Origin: Clonostachys chloroleuca
Taxonomy: Eukaryota > Ascomycota > Sordariomycetes > Hypocreales > Bionectriaceae
Assembly (NCBI GenBank): GCA_037952775.1
Contig: JBANAY010000003.1
Coordinates: 6,882,001 to 6,946,000, forward strand
Length of the DNA: 64,000 nucleotides
Reading direction: 5' to 3'
The notes beneath the pieces are model-generated. The model saw nothing but the letters and a program-made list of their open reading frames with translations, was not told where the DNA came from and did not search any database. The position numbers and the translations under genes are program-made. Shown piece after piece: positions 44,897 through 56,101 of the stretch (position 1 is its first letter; the number at the start of each line of letters is the position of its first letter).

Positions 44897-46219
44897 CTTG
44901 AACGTTGTCCTCTTATAAATAATGAGACGGGGCTAGTAGAGAAAGGACATGAGAGTTTGAATGAATTAGAGTAAAAGAAAGAATCTATTCTAAATAAATA
45001 ATGCACAACGGGCGGACCATCAGGCAGCAAGGAGGTCCACTTTGGCCAGGGCGGCCTTGTACGGTGTCAGCATTTATACACTTTGCCACTCCACTGGATG
45101 CAACTCTGATCTCACTTATTGGTCGGAGATTCAAAAGGGGGCTGGTAATTCACGTAGTTGCCTATGAACTGCGGTTTCTGCCTTGCTAAGTAACTCAACA
45201 TGGGCACGATCTACGCGAGTTTGCATTGGTCTGTGATTTCCTTGACGATACAGTTAAGGCTTATGTCTGTTGTCAGCTCTTGGCTGCTTACTTCTGCCTC
45301 ATAATGGATACTGCTGGCGTATCCTTGAGTTTGATAGGTTTCAGCATCCTATAATTAGCATATCTTCTTGTTCCAACTCTATACGGAATCCCCCTGGTTA
45401 ACGCTCACCGTTACTCTGAATACCCCAAACGTTGACACAACTCAACGTTCCTACGTTCTGCGTCCAAGTCGCTCATGGGTTCTGGTATGCTCCAATAGTA
45501 TTAATGATACAATTATTCCTTGTTCGTAATACATTCCACCGGATTATTGGACAAGTACGTTCTCCTGTCTGTTGGCTTCATTGTTAGCGCTATAGCTTGA
45601 AGTTGATAATCTAGCCTATATTAATCACAACTATTTATGCCCACATGTTTCTCACCAAATACGAACCCTCTCGCCATTTCTACAGGCGCAAAAAAATTGA
45701 ATTATTTGACTGCCTCTAGGCGCAGCTTTATCGGACCGTTCAGCATACTTCATTCAGACAATGAGAAGTCCAAAGTGCCAAACACATCTACCCATTTCTC
45801 AATTCCAATCCATATGCATCTTACAGCACACAATGAGAAAATGAAGCCCACTGCCTGCGAGGGGCTGTCTCTCGCCTACTTCACCATCTTGCTCGTCTCC
45901 CACGCAACCCTCTACGCCACCAACGCAGCAGCCCATTTGCAAATTCGCAACAGCGATCAAGGTCATTGAGGTTGCATATCCGGGCCAGTCAGCACAAAAT
46001 GCGCGCCCATCCATGTATTTCTTGATGGTCTGGGTTTCCGGCATATTCTCTCGGAGCAACCCATTGAAGGCGGGTTTGGGCTCGGCAATATACAAAATGC
46101 CGAGCTGACGTACGACTTCGACTTATCGCCGAAATCTCAAAACATAAATAGAAAACTCCGTCTCGTCGACACGTAAGCCCTGATCGGCCAGGTTAACGCG
46201 ATACACTTCAATCGGATTA
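44897..46219. other. Spacer between divergent AAA+ and regulator genes
   Basis: About 1.3 kb. A plus-strand frame at 45847 onward starts like a secretory signal (LSLAYFTILLVSHATLYATNA) but stops at 45969. The next frame reads on (VIEVAYPGQSAQNARPSMYF) to about 46107. This could be a small secreted gene with a frame break or a chance overlap of C-rich frames; it is not called as a gene. Confidence 0.4.
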
Positions 46220-48702
46220 ATGGATACTTCTGCCGCTAACAGTGAGCCTCAGAGGACGGGCAAGCTCCGAAAGCGGGCGCTCAAAGTCAACAAAACCTGC
46301 GTGCCCTGCCGTTCGCGCAAGATTAAGTGCGATGCGGCCGTGATTGGCCTCCCCTGTGGTAGCTGTTCCGCTAGGCAGTGTATCGATGACTGTGTACTGC
46401 CGACCCGTAAGACCCGGACCAAGTTAGTTGTAATTTGACCTGATGGCTTAAATTTCATCAAGAGTGTGCTAACTTGAGATGGACTTACTAGGAAGGTAAT
46501 GCTCTTTTTACAAGCTCCCACTCTAATACCACGCGAAGTTGCCCTGCGTTCTACCTTTCCGTCTATTCCTTTAGCGATAGCACAGAACATCTGATACCGG
46601 TTGATAGACTATAAGCAACCCGGCTACCTTCAACAGCAATACTTCAGATGAACTCTATCAATCTAATCAAACACAATACCCCGCTAATGCCGATTCCCCG
46701 GACTATGAAAGCCCACACCAGACTGATCCAGATCTGCTCTACATCAACATTCTAAACGATGCCGTAAAAGCATCTGCAGCATCAAGTCCACTTCATTCCG
46801 CTTCCGACGCCCCGTATCGTTCAGAGTTTCAAGCCAGTCTTACTCCTCGCAACTATACTTGGGCCAGGCTCCCCCAATTGGATGACATTGACAACGAATA
46901 TCTTGGCAAGAAGGGGGTCTTTGATCTACCTCCACAACATCACTTGTAAGACAATCTTGGCATCCTCTTTTTTCATTATCTATCCTCGTCTTACTCACAG
47001 ACAGAATGAATAGAGATGCCCTCGTCAAGGCATACTTTGACCACGTACACCCTTTTCTTCCTGTGATAAACAGAGCCGAGTTTATCCGCGGATACGAGTC
47101 TGGGGACTGCTCTTTGTTCCTACTCCGAGTTATGCTGACGCCAGCCAGCCTACACGCACCAGTAGATGTGCTATCGGCCTGTGGCTTTTCCAGCCGCTCA
47201 GCTGCGCAAGCGTCATTCTTTGCCAAGGCCAATCTGCTCCATGACCTTATCGGTGACGACGACCCGTTGGTGATGCTACAAGGATCCATCATCTTGTGCA
47301 CGGTGATTTTGGACCACCCCACGAGCCGGGACTTTGGCTACTGGTTCCACAACGCCATCAATCTAGCCACCAAACTTAATCTACGCGATTCGTACGTGCC
47401 TCTCTCCCGGACTATGCCACCTATGTTATGTATTAAACGTATAAGAATTGACAACAAGCTCTTGCATAGCTGTGTTCGAGAAAGTAAACCTCGACGAGTC
47501 TTGAAGCTGTACCGAAGGATGTGGTGGGCTCTCTACGCAAGTCTCTCTACTGATTGCCATACTTTTGTCTGCTTGAGTTATGCTAAATGTAGTGAAGCAG
47601 TGTTTAGACGTATTTCACGTTTTTGCCAATACCAGGCGCCATAGACTGCTGGGAAATACCCCTGAAATCAAGCCGAGGACGGAAGATGACTGGGAAGCAG
47701 ATGATCTCTCCGCAGCATCGTCCGGCGGCCTGCTATCTGCTGTCACTCCTCAGCAAAAAGCTTTACCCATCATCCATTGCGAGTTATCTCTAATATGTGA
47801 GTGTTTTTCCTGTCTATTTTGTATTCTGCTTTCCCATTTTCTTCTGCAACTAATATTTACCATAAGCATAACTGACACCCTTTAGGTGGGCAGTGCTTGT
47901 CCGATCTGATGAACAGGCCAGAGCAAGATCCTCGCCTAGTTATGCACTCACTCGATATTTGGCGCAAATCCCTCGCTATCAAGATGCATGTCAGCGAGGA
48001 TACTGGAACTGACGTCTACTATTTGAATATACAAGCTATGAGCTATCGGTTTGAGTGTGTCTTGTACCGTCTTATGCGACGTGTTTGGCAGCAATCCCAG
48101 CATACGGACCGGAGCGAATGGGTCAAAGTACGGCTGCGGTCAGCCATCCTAGAGCTAGACATGGTTGCGATGAGGGTGTTCAGTAGTGGCACCCTTCAGA
48201 ATTTCCCCATGTCTTTGTGAGTGCCCCAACTCGTCTCCTATTTTCCCTTCTTTGTACATCTAGTAGATGCCCTCGTGCTAACAACAGCGTTGTCAGTATC
48301 ACTACGCTAGCCGCTCTGCTCGCTCTGCATATCGAATCGGCTCTTGACCCAACCGAAACAGACCTCATACGTTCCATGGCTCGGATATCCATCAGCCAGA
48401 TAATGATTATTCTCAACCACGGAAAGGAAATACCTGCACTGAAAAGAGCACTTCCAGTATTTGAAGAAGTTCTTGCAAGGAAGAAATTGTCCTTGATTTC
48501 GCTCAGCAACCTACATCAAGAACCCATACGGCCGCAGCCGCAAGACGACGCCATAGACGCTTACTCTTCGCCGCGCGGACAGATGGGCGCAGATTCGTCT
48601 CAAGTAGAGCCGCCCGTGAATAACCTGTCCCCCAATGTAGACTTTCTAGGGTTTGATTTCTTGGATGAGTGGCAGGTTGGTGACCTGGAGTTCACTGATT
48701 GA
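46220..48702 (+). CDS. Zn2Cys6 regulator of the cutinase-transcription-factor (CTF1-like) type
   Basis: Best model: exons 46220-46422, 46637-46945, 47005-47391, 47470-47540, 47608-47796, 47886-48216 and 48288-48702, all phase-consistent, about 634 residues. The zinc cluster is complete in exon 1 (CVPCRSRKIKC, then CGSC and a final Cys). The central fungal_trans region has KAYFDHVHPFLPVINRAEF, SLFLLRVMLTPA, DFGYWFHNAINLATKLNLRDS and RRMWWALYA, strongly like CTF1-family regulators of cutinase and fatty-acid genes. Intron 1 is 214 nt and contains an alternative pair (acceptor ending 46490, donor 46495) that could define a four-base micro-exon. The 47541-47607 intron uses a weak donor (GTCTCT). 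Family call is good; the target genes are not known. Convergent with the drug transporter downstream. Confidence 0.82.
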
Positions 48703-48988
48703 AATTAATTAACGTGAGTTGTCTTTGGAAGGAAGTGGCACCGTGGCACTGCATATGTCCCAGTCTTTATTAAACGTGTAGAAATCTATTAACGGTATCT
48801 TGCAAATGTCTTTTCTCCTCTCCCAATTCAATCTTATTCAGTAGAAACACACAACAAAAGAGAGTTGGCCCTCTGCATAAACGCCATCTATGCCTTTATG
48901 TCGCCTTTATGTCCCCCACGCAACTGTGTAGCTGTAGCACAGGCCGTACCATAGCCTCCTCGTTCACAATCTCTCGTCAAACAGCCCG
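48703..48988. other. Convergent 3' spacer
   Basis: 286 bases between the stops of the CTF1-like regulator (plus) and transporter (minus); no coding signal. Confidence 0.6.
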
Positions 48989-50776
48989 TTAAGCCTCCTC
49001 CGGTCTATTTGGCTCTCCTCCGACCACAATAGCTTGCGGGCGGCGCATCATCTGTGCTACTTTGGCCGCTTCAGAAGCATACTTGCACTTAGACCTTATC
49101 TGTGAACCGTACTTGTAGAACAAGAATGGGAAAGGTAGGCACCCAAGCACCAAGAATGCAGGGATGGAGCTCGCCCATTGATTTCCGAGATTCTCGTACA
49201 TCCGAGCGGTAAACAGCGGGAACGCGGAGCCAATCAAGGACCGTATCACCGAATTGGCTGCCATCACGGAAGCAGCATAGAGGACATCTGTAAACCGGTC
49301 AACATGTCAATTACTGCAGATGATGACGCCGAGAGGACCAGAAACGTACAAGAGTCGACCAAGTAGCTTATCAGCGAGATGAAGACCATAACAAGTCCGC
49401 ATGCGAAGAACATGGCGCCGATGGTGGGCACGATCCAATGCACAGACGGATACGTCGTCCACGCGAACAGGAACAAACCAACCGGAAGGACAAGAGAGCC
49501 CGCCATGGCCGGATACAGCCTGGCTTCAGGCTCGACTGTCGAACCCTCTTCTTCGGCCGCCTCGCACAGACGCCCATAACGCTTGCTGTCCACACCGCCT
49601 ATGAGTGTGGCGAGGCAGACACCAACGGCGACGCTCACGAACGGAAGGCCGGCAATGCCCTGACTCCAGCCCCGGGCAACTTGGAAAACGATGGGAAACC
49701 CGGCAAAGAACATGTAAAGTGTTCCATAGATGACGGAGATGTACAGCGATGTCAGCAGGACAATGGGCTCGCGGAACAGCAGGACCCACGGCCGCGTGAA
49801 GGACTTGGACAGCTGCTGTGCCACTGTCTTGGGTGGCTTTCCGGCGTCAAGACGAGACATATATACACTTCCCGTCAGCCGGGAGAGGGCCCTAGATCGA
49901 TGTCGAAGGATAAACGGCGCATATGTTTCGCGACTGACGAGCATCGTGGCAATCCAGATGACACCGCTCAGTATAGCTACCAGACCGAGGATCCAGCGCC
50001 AGCCTTCAGTTTCGGCGAGAAAACCACCAGCAATAGGTCCTAGATTGAAGCAATGCGGGTCAATATAAACAAATATCACACCAAGAATCAAGAGCGCCAG
50101 GATAGAGCAAGGTCATCCGCCACTTACCAAGCGCAGGCCCCAGGAAGGGGGCTGTGGCAAACAACCCCGTGGCCATCCCACGCTCCTTCTTGTTGAACAT
50201 ATCAGCGATGACTGCTCCGGCATTGGTCATCGAGGACGAGCCAGAAGCGCTCGCAAGGAAGCGGAGAACTAGCAGGGCCGTGATGTTGGGCGCGCACGCC
50301 GCCGCCACGCTGAACGCCGTGTATGCCGCGAACGAAATCGCGAAGATGGACTTGCGCCCGTATACCTCGGACAGAGGCGCCCAGATCAGCGGGCCCAAAG
50401 CGAAGCCCAGCACGAAGAGGGACAGCCCCAGCGTGGCCACCTCCTCGGACACTTCGAAGCGCTGCATGACGCCTTGGATGCCGCTGGCGTACACTGAGCT
50501 TGCAAATGTCACCGCAAACGTAGACAGGGATTGGAGAATGGTGATGGCCCATTTCCGTCCGTTAGTAAAGTTCATGGCGTCTTGGGAGTCGCTGTGTAGG
50601 TAGTCAACCAAGTAAGGATCGTCGTCCGTGCCGGAGCCGGGGTAGTTATGGTCGTATACATCATCGGAGAGCGTATGGAAGAGAAGAGACTGGATCCAGG
50701 ATAGGTGTCCGGGTAAGTCTTTGGCTCGGCGGAGGTCTGAGGAGGAGGAGGAGTCTGTCTCGGGAAGGACACCCAT
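48989..50776 (-). CDS. MFS multidrug transporter, DHA1 type (12 TM), three exons
   Basis: Exons on the minus strand 50776-50128, 50039-49350 and 49287-48989 join in phase to about 545 residues. A soluble acidic N-terminus of ~70 residues (including [19 protein letters not shown]) precedes the first membrane helix ([17 protein letters not shown]). Family motifs: [15 protein letters not shown] (motif A), and the antiporter motif [20 protein letters not shown] across intron 1. The large central loop holds [20 protein letters not shown], and the last helices include [19 protein letters not shown] across intron 2. This is a typical plasma-membrane proton-coupled exporter of toxic or signalling compounds (FLR1/TPO branch). 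Substrate unknown. Confidence 0.92.
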
Positions 50777-51394
50777 GACGAGAAGGGCAAGAGAGACGGT
50801 GGGAAACCTGCCTTGATATCCAGGGTGGTGGTGAAAGAAAACTTATGAGCTTGTGTTCTTGGATATATTTTCCGACGTAACAGACATTCCTCGTCGTTAT
50901 TTATATCGTGTCAGTAGTTCAAGTTCGGAGAATTACCCGAGTGATATTGGCGAGAACCAAAAGTCCGCGGCAATACTGACGGCATTATAGGTAAAGGGGC
51001 AATATATCCACCCACTTCCGGAGATAGTTCACTCAGTATCTAACAGTGGAGATTAATATGTATTGTTTCCTGAAAATTATGATATGCGTGTTGATACGTT
51101 TCATAGAGTCATGCCATCGAATTGCAGTCTGAATCTGTTGTATTCCGCTGTCAGATAAAGCGATAGTGCTCGGATCAAGTCAGACGTAGCGTCAAGTTAA
51201 TGGTTGGAACCAATAATTGCCGTTGATCTTGTGCTGCTACGCAATATGATTATCTTCGTGTTGAGTTCGGGGCCAATATAATTAGGCCATAGTCCACTGA
51301 ATACTCGGCCACAGTTGTATTTAAGGAACCTTTGAACGATTAAGTGGTATTAGGTGTTTATACTACAGGCAACCTAGTAGCGCCCGTATTAGTA
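50777..51394. other. Spacer upstream of transporter
   Basis: About 618 bases containing the transporter promoter (TATA listed separately) and the 3' region of the F-box gene. No frame of interest. Confidence 0.55.
50898..50905 (-). promoter_or_regulatory. TATA box (TATAAATA) of MFS transporter
   Basis: On the minus strand TATAAATA lies about 122 bases before the transporter ATG at 50776, a usual distance for a fungal core promoter. Confidence 0.5.
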
Positions 51395-53223
51395 TTACTT
51401 TCCTCGCGACTGGATCGCTGAAACCAAGAGCTTCTGTGCCAAGCGATCCTTATCTCCTAACCCATCCTCTAATACCCAGTCGGTAAAGGAAATACCAGAT
51501 TGGCTTCTCATAACCCTCCCATGAGCATCCCAGTAGTCCCATGTCTGAAATCCTGCCCCTTCGAAATACAAGTACTGGAGAGCAAGCTCGTGATCCTCGC
51601 AGATCCCCGTGCCCTCTCGATACTGCTCCCCTCTCCCACCGGGAGGCGGACATCTATAGTATCTAAATGCATTGTGTGAAAATCTCTGTCTCTTCTCCAT
51701 CGCTTCTGCACGAGGGTAGTTTGCCTCGACCGTCTCCTTGGGCGGGCCCCTCCACGCGCCCAGGCCGACCTTGAGAACTTTGAGGGACGTCATTGACTCC
51801 TCCCACCGACGGAATATTGTGTGCCACCGCAGAGGGTAAGAGAGGACCAGCTCACTACCCTCACCACGCGTCATGAACCTCCAGTCTGCGTTAAGGTATC
51901 CTTCGTTCGGTACGGATACTGGCGTATTATTGCCATCATCCTCCTCGGTGTAAGCCGAGCTTCCATCAACCCACCCCTCCCAGGTTTCTACCTGGTGCAG
52001 CACTGCGCAATGATCCAAATACAGTTCCTCTAGATTAAGAGAAGCTAACCAGTCGACCTGCCACTGGTGGCTAAAGGTATAGTGGCCCAAGGCCAGGATC
52101 TTCAAATTGGGCAATCCGCCCAGGTCTCGGAGGTCCAGCTTGGGGAACCAGCCCCAGTATTCGTGGGAGTATAGGGAGAGCTCCTTTAGATTCGCAGCTG
52201 CAGATGGCATGACCCACGTGGAGGGCAAGTGGCCGTACATGGAAATTTTCATGTCGGCTCGACGGCCCGCAAAGCCTCCGATACCAGCCATGGATGGTGT
52301 GATTAGTAGTTTGAGGTTGACCAGACTACGCGAGGAGAGCATTTGAGAAAAGACTTTGTTCTCTAATAATCTCGCGTCTCTTTGCGCAGCCAGGTTAGAA
52401 ATTGTGAATGTAGTAAGGTTGATTGGGGCGGTTGGGATATTGGGGGGTTCTCGAGGAGTTCTGAGGGTATTTGTAGGAGATCGAAAAAATCATTGCCGTT
52501 TGCCTCCTCGTCATCCTCATCATCATCCTCATCCTCATCCTCAAGTTCCTCTGCTTCTGGTTCCACAACGCAATCGGTTGTCTCGTGTTCAGCATCATCG
52601 GGTTGCCGTCCATTCTCATCGTCCCCGAGTTGACTGCCAGCCTCATTAACGCTCCGACCCTCCTCCTCAGCCTCCTGCTCATCGTTCTCACTCGTGTGAT
52701 AATTGTACTCCCTCTCGTCTTCATAGCTCGCGTCCCAGTCAATTGGACACGACTCCCCAGTTATGCCAGAAAAGACGGTGTGTAAAAACCGCAACCGGAA
52801 CTCCATGGACTCAAGCTCGCCATCATACACGAACCAGTAGTCCCTTGTAAACCTCAGATGAAGAGCTTTCAAATTATGAAAGAACCGCACAAACTCAAGC
52901 GCCTTGAGCATCTCTGTCGGTTCCTGGTATCCATAGGCGCGGAAGTCAACAATCGTGGGGTGGATGGCGGTATCGCACGTCAGCTCTTGGACCAGCCCGC
53001 GCAGGCGCTCGGAACGCGCAATGTGGATGAAATCCAGCGGCGACCGTCCGTACGCCACGAGTCGCAAGGACCTGAAGGCGAGCGCGGTGGCCACATCACT
53101 CAGGTACGCGCACTGGAGGCGCAGGCTCAGGAGATCTGGCTTTTGCAGCCGGGAAAAGATGTCGTGCAGTATCTCCCGCGGCAGGTATGTCACTGCGGCC
53201 CGCGGCTCCCATGACGAGGCCAA
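51395..53223 (-). pseudogene. F-box/leucine-rich protein gene with frameshift in a G6 run
   Basis: The 5' frame (53223-52363) opens with an F-box: TYLPREILHDIFSRLQKPDLLSLRLQC, then helical LRR-like text and a long acidic linker (EAEELEDEDEDDDEDDEEA). The 3' frame (open to 51395) continues the leucine-rich part: NLTTFTISNLAAQRDARLL, LKELSLYSHEYWGWFPKLDL, LPNLKILALGHYTF, LNLEELYLDHC. The two overlap near a run of six G (plus strand) at 52442-52447. In the minus strand the C-run separates ENPP from NIPTAPINL; one more base would fuse the frames. No GT-AG intron fits. The start is also unresolved: no in-frame ATG precedes the F-box, only a TTG at 53223; an ATG at 53308 lies in another frame. Would function as an SCF substrate receptor if intact. 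Confidence 0.72.
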
Positions 53224-55234
53224 CGGCTGGCAGGGGCACGCATCAGACTCGAGAGAAGTGAACGAGAGCGAGGCGCGAGGGAGCAGCTTCGCGTGTCAAT
53301 TCGGCCATGATGCTGGGCGATTTACGATCCCTGCGATATTTACCCCTAGCCTCAGGAAATTAACAGTCGTGGTCGGCCGAGAAGGCGGCGACTTGGTGGA
53401 ATATTACGGATGCGAGTAAATTTTTGATCTGCAGTAGCGCGAAGACAAGACCAGGGTCAGGACCCGTGCGTAGATCGTCGAGGTCTGGCGAAGCTGGCCG
53501 ACCCGGGGCTTTTATGAACACAGTCGAGAAATGATTACGGTGCCCTCTCTGCCAGTTGGCTCTGCTCTGACCATGACATGACCGACCAACGCACGGCACA
53601 TCAACGAAAGCGAGTTGCGAAGATTTAGCCGGGCAGGGCAGGGGAGGCTCTCCTGTATATTGCTCCCAACGAGTCAATATTAAGCAGAGATGGTGGGTCA
53701 ATGCAACAGATATTAGATCAGATCCCGCTGAGCTGAATGAGCGTGGTCCGGGCAGTCGACGCATTGACCAGACCTGAGAGGCAGATGTTGTGTCTGACCA
53801 AAACCAGCGTCAGGCATTGTTAGTGGCAGCGGTGTGACAGGCGGAGGGGCACTAACAGCGGGGCCCGGTGATCACACTCCCTTCTCGTCATTCTCGTCCA
53901 CCCACTCGCTCGAGGCGGTGCAGCCCTCGGCGGGCATTGCTGACCCCAGCTCGACTAATAATAAGACGAGGCCCCTTTCCTGGCATCACCGGCGTTCAGC
54001 TGCATCCTTAGAGCTTGGTGGCTTCCCGATTGGATTTCAGCTTCAGGTGGGTGCGCGGTGGTGATTGGCAGAAGAGACGGTGTCGTATACAAAGCAAAAC
54101 GCATCGCATGATCAGCTAGTGCAATCTCATCATAAAATGCTCTGCACGATGAACACGTGGCACGCGCGCATATGATAGATCTGGCTGGCGCACGATAAAT
54201 TGGGTGTTTTTTGGGGTTTTGGCCTTTGGTTCAATTTCCTGTGCATACCTTAGCAGATACCCTAGACTCAGCTGCGGGGGCTGAAGTTGAGCCGCAAAAG
54301 GAAGGAAACGAAGAAAATGATGCGAAAAGAAATAAAAATGTACCTAAGTTGTCGTGTATTTTGTTGAAAAATGAAACGAAAATGAATGGAGGGGAAATAT
54401 GTGTCCGTTCATACGGCCATTCTGAGAAGCTACCATCAATGCTAACGTGAGCATTGATTGAGGAAAGTGGTGAAACCTGACTGATCACAATCCGGAAATA
54501 CGGACTGCAACAGCAAGTAGCAGATACGTAGTATCACTCATGGCTGAAACTGCCAACACTCGCTGCGTTTCTGCAAGATTTATCGATGGCCTGAAGCAGC
54601 AACATGGCACGAGGAAATGGAACGACCGCAGGCTGTTTCTGGAAGGCGAGCGGCCTCTGCAGCGGCCTCCTCAGCTGACGGCAGCTCATCTGCCGCATGA
54701 CGATCGATGACACTGATGGGCAATCAGGAGCGGTCCAGTGAACAGTGAGATCGCCCAGCGCGACCTCTGATTGGCTGTTCGATTAGAGATCCAGCGAACC
54801 GGCCAATCAGCGCCAGCTTAGCCTCCAGCCCCGCTGTGGCTCATCCCCAGAGCGGCAATGCCCCCGAGCCCAGCGCGAAGATCCCCTGGAAGCCCCCCAG
54901 AACGTTCAACGCTCCAGCAGGTGGCTGCACCGCCACTTGGACAACAGGATAGAAAACTGGCCAGTCAGTAGTGGCCGGAGTGCTCCGGCGCAAGGAACAG
55001 TATCCAAATTCGTTAATTTTGGTATCACATTTCCGAGCTGTCTAGCGACGCCATGGATATTTGAAAGGAATGGGTTTTGATGAAAATGGGGGATATATAA
55101 AGATGGAAGCTCTGGTATTCTGTATCGATTTAGCATCATCTCGTCTCATTACAATTGCATCTATATTCACAGTGTTTTACAGCAATTGCCTAGAAGTTTC
55201 TGTTCCACCGCCACACCTACCGCCACCAGCCACA
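53224..55234. other. Spacer upstream of LURP-one-like paralogue B
   Basis: About 2 kb without convincing coding frames. The segment 54550-54900 is GC-richer with repeated CCAATCAG-type elements (CAATCAG near 54720, CTGATTGG near 54767, GGCCAATCAGC near 54800), possible CCAAT-factor sites for the downstream gene. Confidence 0.45.
55094..55101 (+). promoter_or_regulatory. TATA box (TATATAAA) of LURP-one-like paralogue B
   Basis: TATATAAA sits 134 bases before the ATG at 55235. It therefore places the in-frame upstream ATG at 55061 outside the transcript and supports the shorter protein. Confidence 0.55.
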
Positions 55235-56101
55235 ATGCAAAACCACCATCACCAGCACTACTTCCAGTCCGAGGAGCGGTACGATGCTCCGGCTGGCGCT
55301 CCACCAGCATACACCAACTTCGCCAACCCAGCCTACCAGGTCGTCTCCGACTCCAAGCATAGGCATGGCAGGCCAATCCTCTTCCCCCAGCAGCTGGTCT
55401 TCACCTACCGCGTGGGGCGCTCGCATTCACACCTCGGCGAGATAAAGGACCAGCCCCTCTTCCTCGTTAGGATCCCGCGCTGGTCCATGGGCTGGTCCGA
55501 CATCGTCCTGCTCAGCGGCACCGACAAGCTCGACGCGCCCCTCGCCTCGGCTGGCGTCGAGAAGGGCAGCAAGACGACCCGCACCGCCCTCAGGGTCATG
55601 CCCCACCGCGGCAGCGCCCTCCAGCACCCCTTCGCGACGAGCATGGACGGCAACTACAAGTCCAAGCACCACTTCGCCGTCCCCGTTGGCGCCGACGGCC
55701 ACCTGGAGACCTTCGAGTGGCGCCAGAGCAAGGGCCGGATGGTCAAGGACCTCGTTGGCGGCTTCCAATTCGGCCTGAAACTCGTGCGCCTCCACGGCCC
55801 TCCCGCGGCCTCGTCGTCCAGCGCACACACCGACGGCAGCGACGATGACGAGGCGGCCGGCGTCACGAGCGACGGCAGGTCTGTCGTGGCGGTCTTTGCC
55901 GGCGAGCGCTGGCGCTACAACAATGCCAAGTTCCGCTTCCACAACGAGGGCTCCACCGGCGAGCTGGGCGAGCTGTTCGAAATCGTTGCCGTCATGTCCT
56001 TTATCCGCCTGTTTGAGATGCAGATGGCGCAGGGCTCGTCCATCGCCAACAGCTCGTCCGCTGCGGCCGCCTCGTCGTCTGCAGCTGCAGCTGCGGTCTA
56101 A
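55235..56101 (+). CDS. LURP-one/tubby-like fold protein, paralogue B
   Basis: Single exon, 288 residues from the ATG at 55235 (CACAATG, preceded by a C-rich leader). The frame is open further upstream, but a TATA box at 55094 makes that part untranscribed. A short His/Gln-rich N-terminus (MQNHHHQHYFQ) is followed by PAGAPPAYTNFANPAYQV and beta-strand segments: RPILFPQQLVFTYRVGR, IPRWSMGWSDIVLLSG, HHFAVPVG with ETFEWRQSKGRM, then FRFHNEGSTGELGELF and a hydrophobic helix (FEIVAVMSFIRLFEMQ). The C-terminus is a Ser/Ala low-complexity tail. It shares order and motifs with the gene at 13824-14699 but is clearly diverged. The fold assignment is tentative; function unknown. Confidence 0.8.
   Translation: MQNHHHQHYFQSEERYDAPAGAPPAYTNFANPAYQVVSDSKHRHGRPILFPQQLVFTYRVGRSHSHLGEIKDQPLFLVRIPRWSMGWSDIVLLSGTDKLDAPLASAGVEKGSKTTRTALRVMPHRGSALQHPFATSMDGNYKSKHHFAVPVGADGHLETFEWRQSKGRMVKDLVGGFQFGLKLVRLHGPPAASSSSAHTDGSDDDEAAGVTSDGRSVVAVFAGERWRYNNAKFRFHNEGSTGELGELFEIVAVMSFIRLFEMQMAQGSSIANSSSAAAASSSAAAAAV

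Noticed and set aside
53360..53764. 134-codon minus-strand frame upstream of the F-box gene
   Set aside because: No recognisable domain and no connection in phase to the F-box exon; likely promoter DNA.
55061..55234. N-terminal extension of LURP-one-like paralogue B from the ATG at 55061
   Set aside because: A TATA box lies inside it at 55094-55101, so it is more likely promoter and leader than coding.
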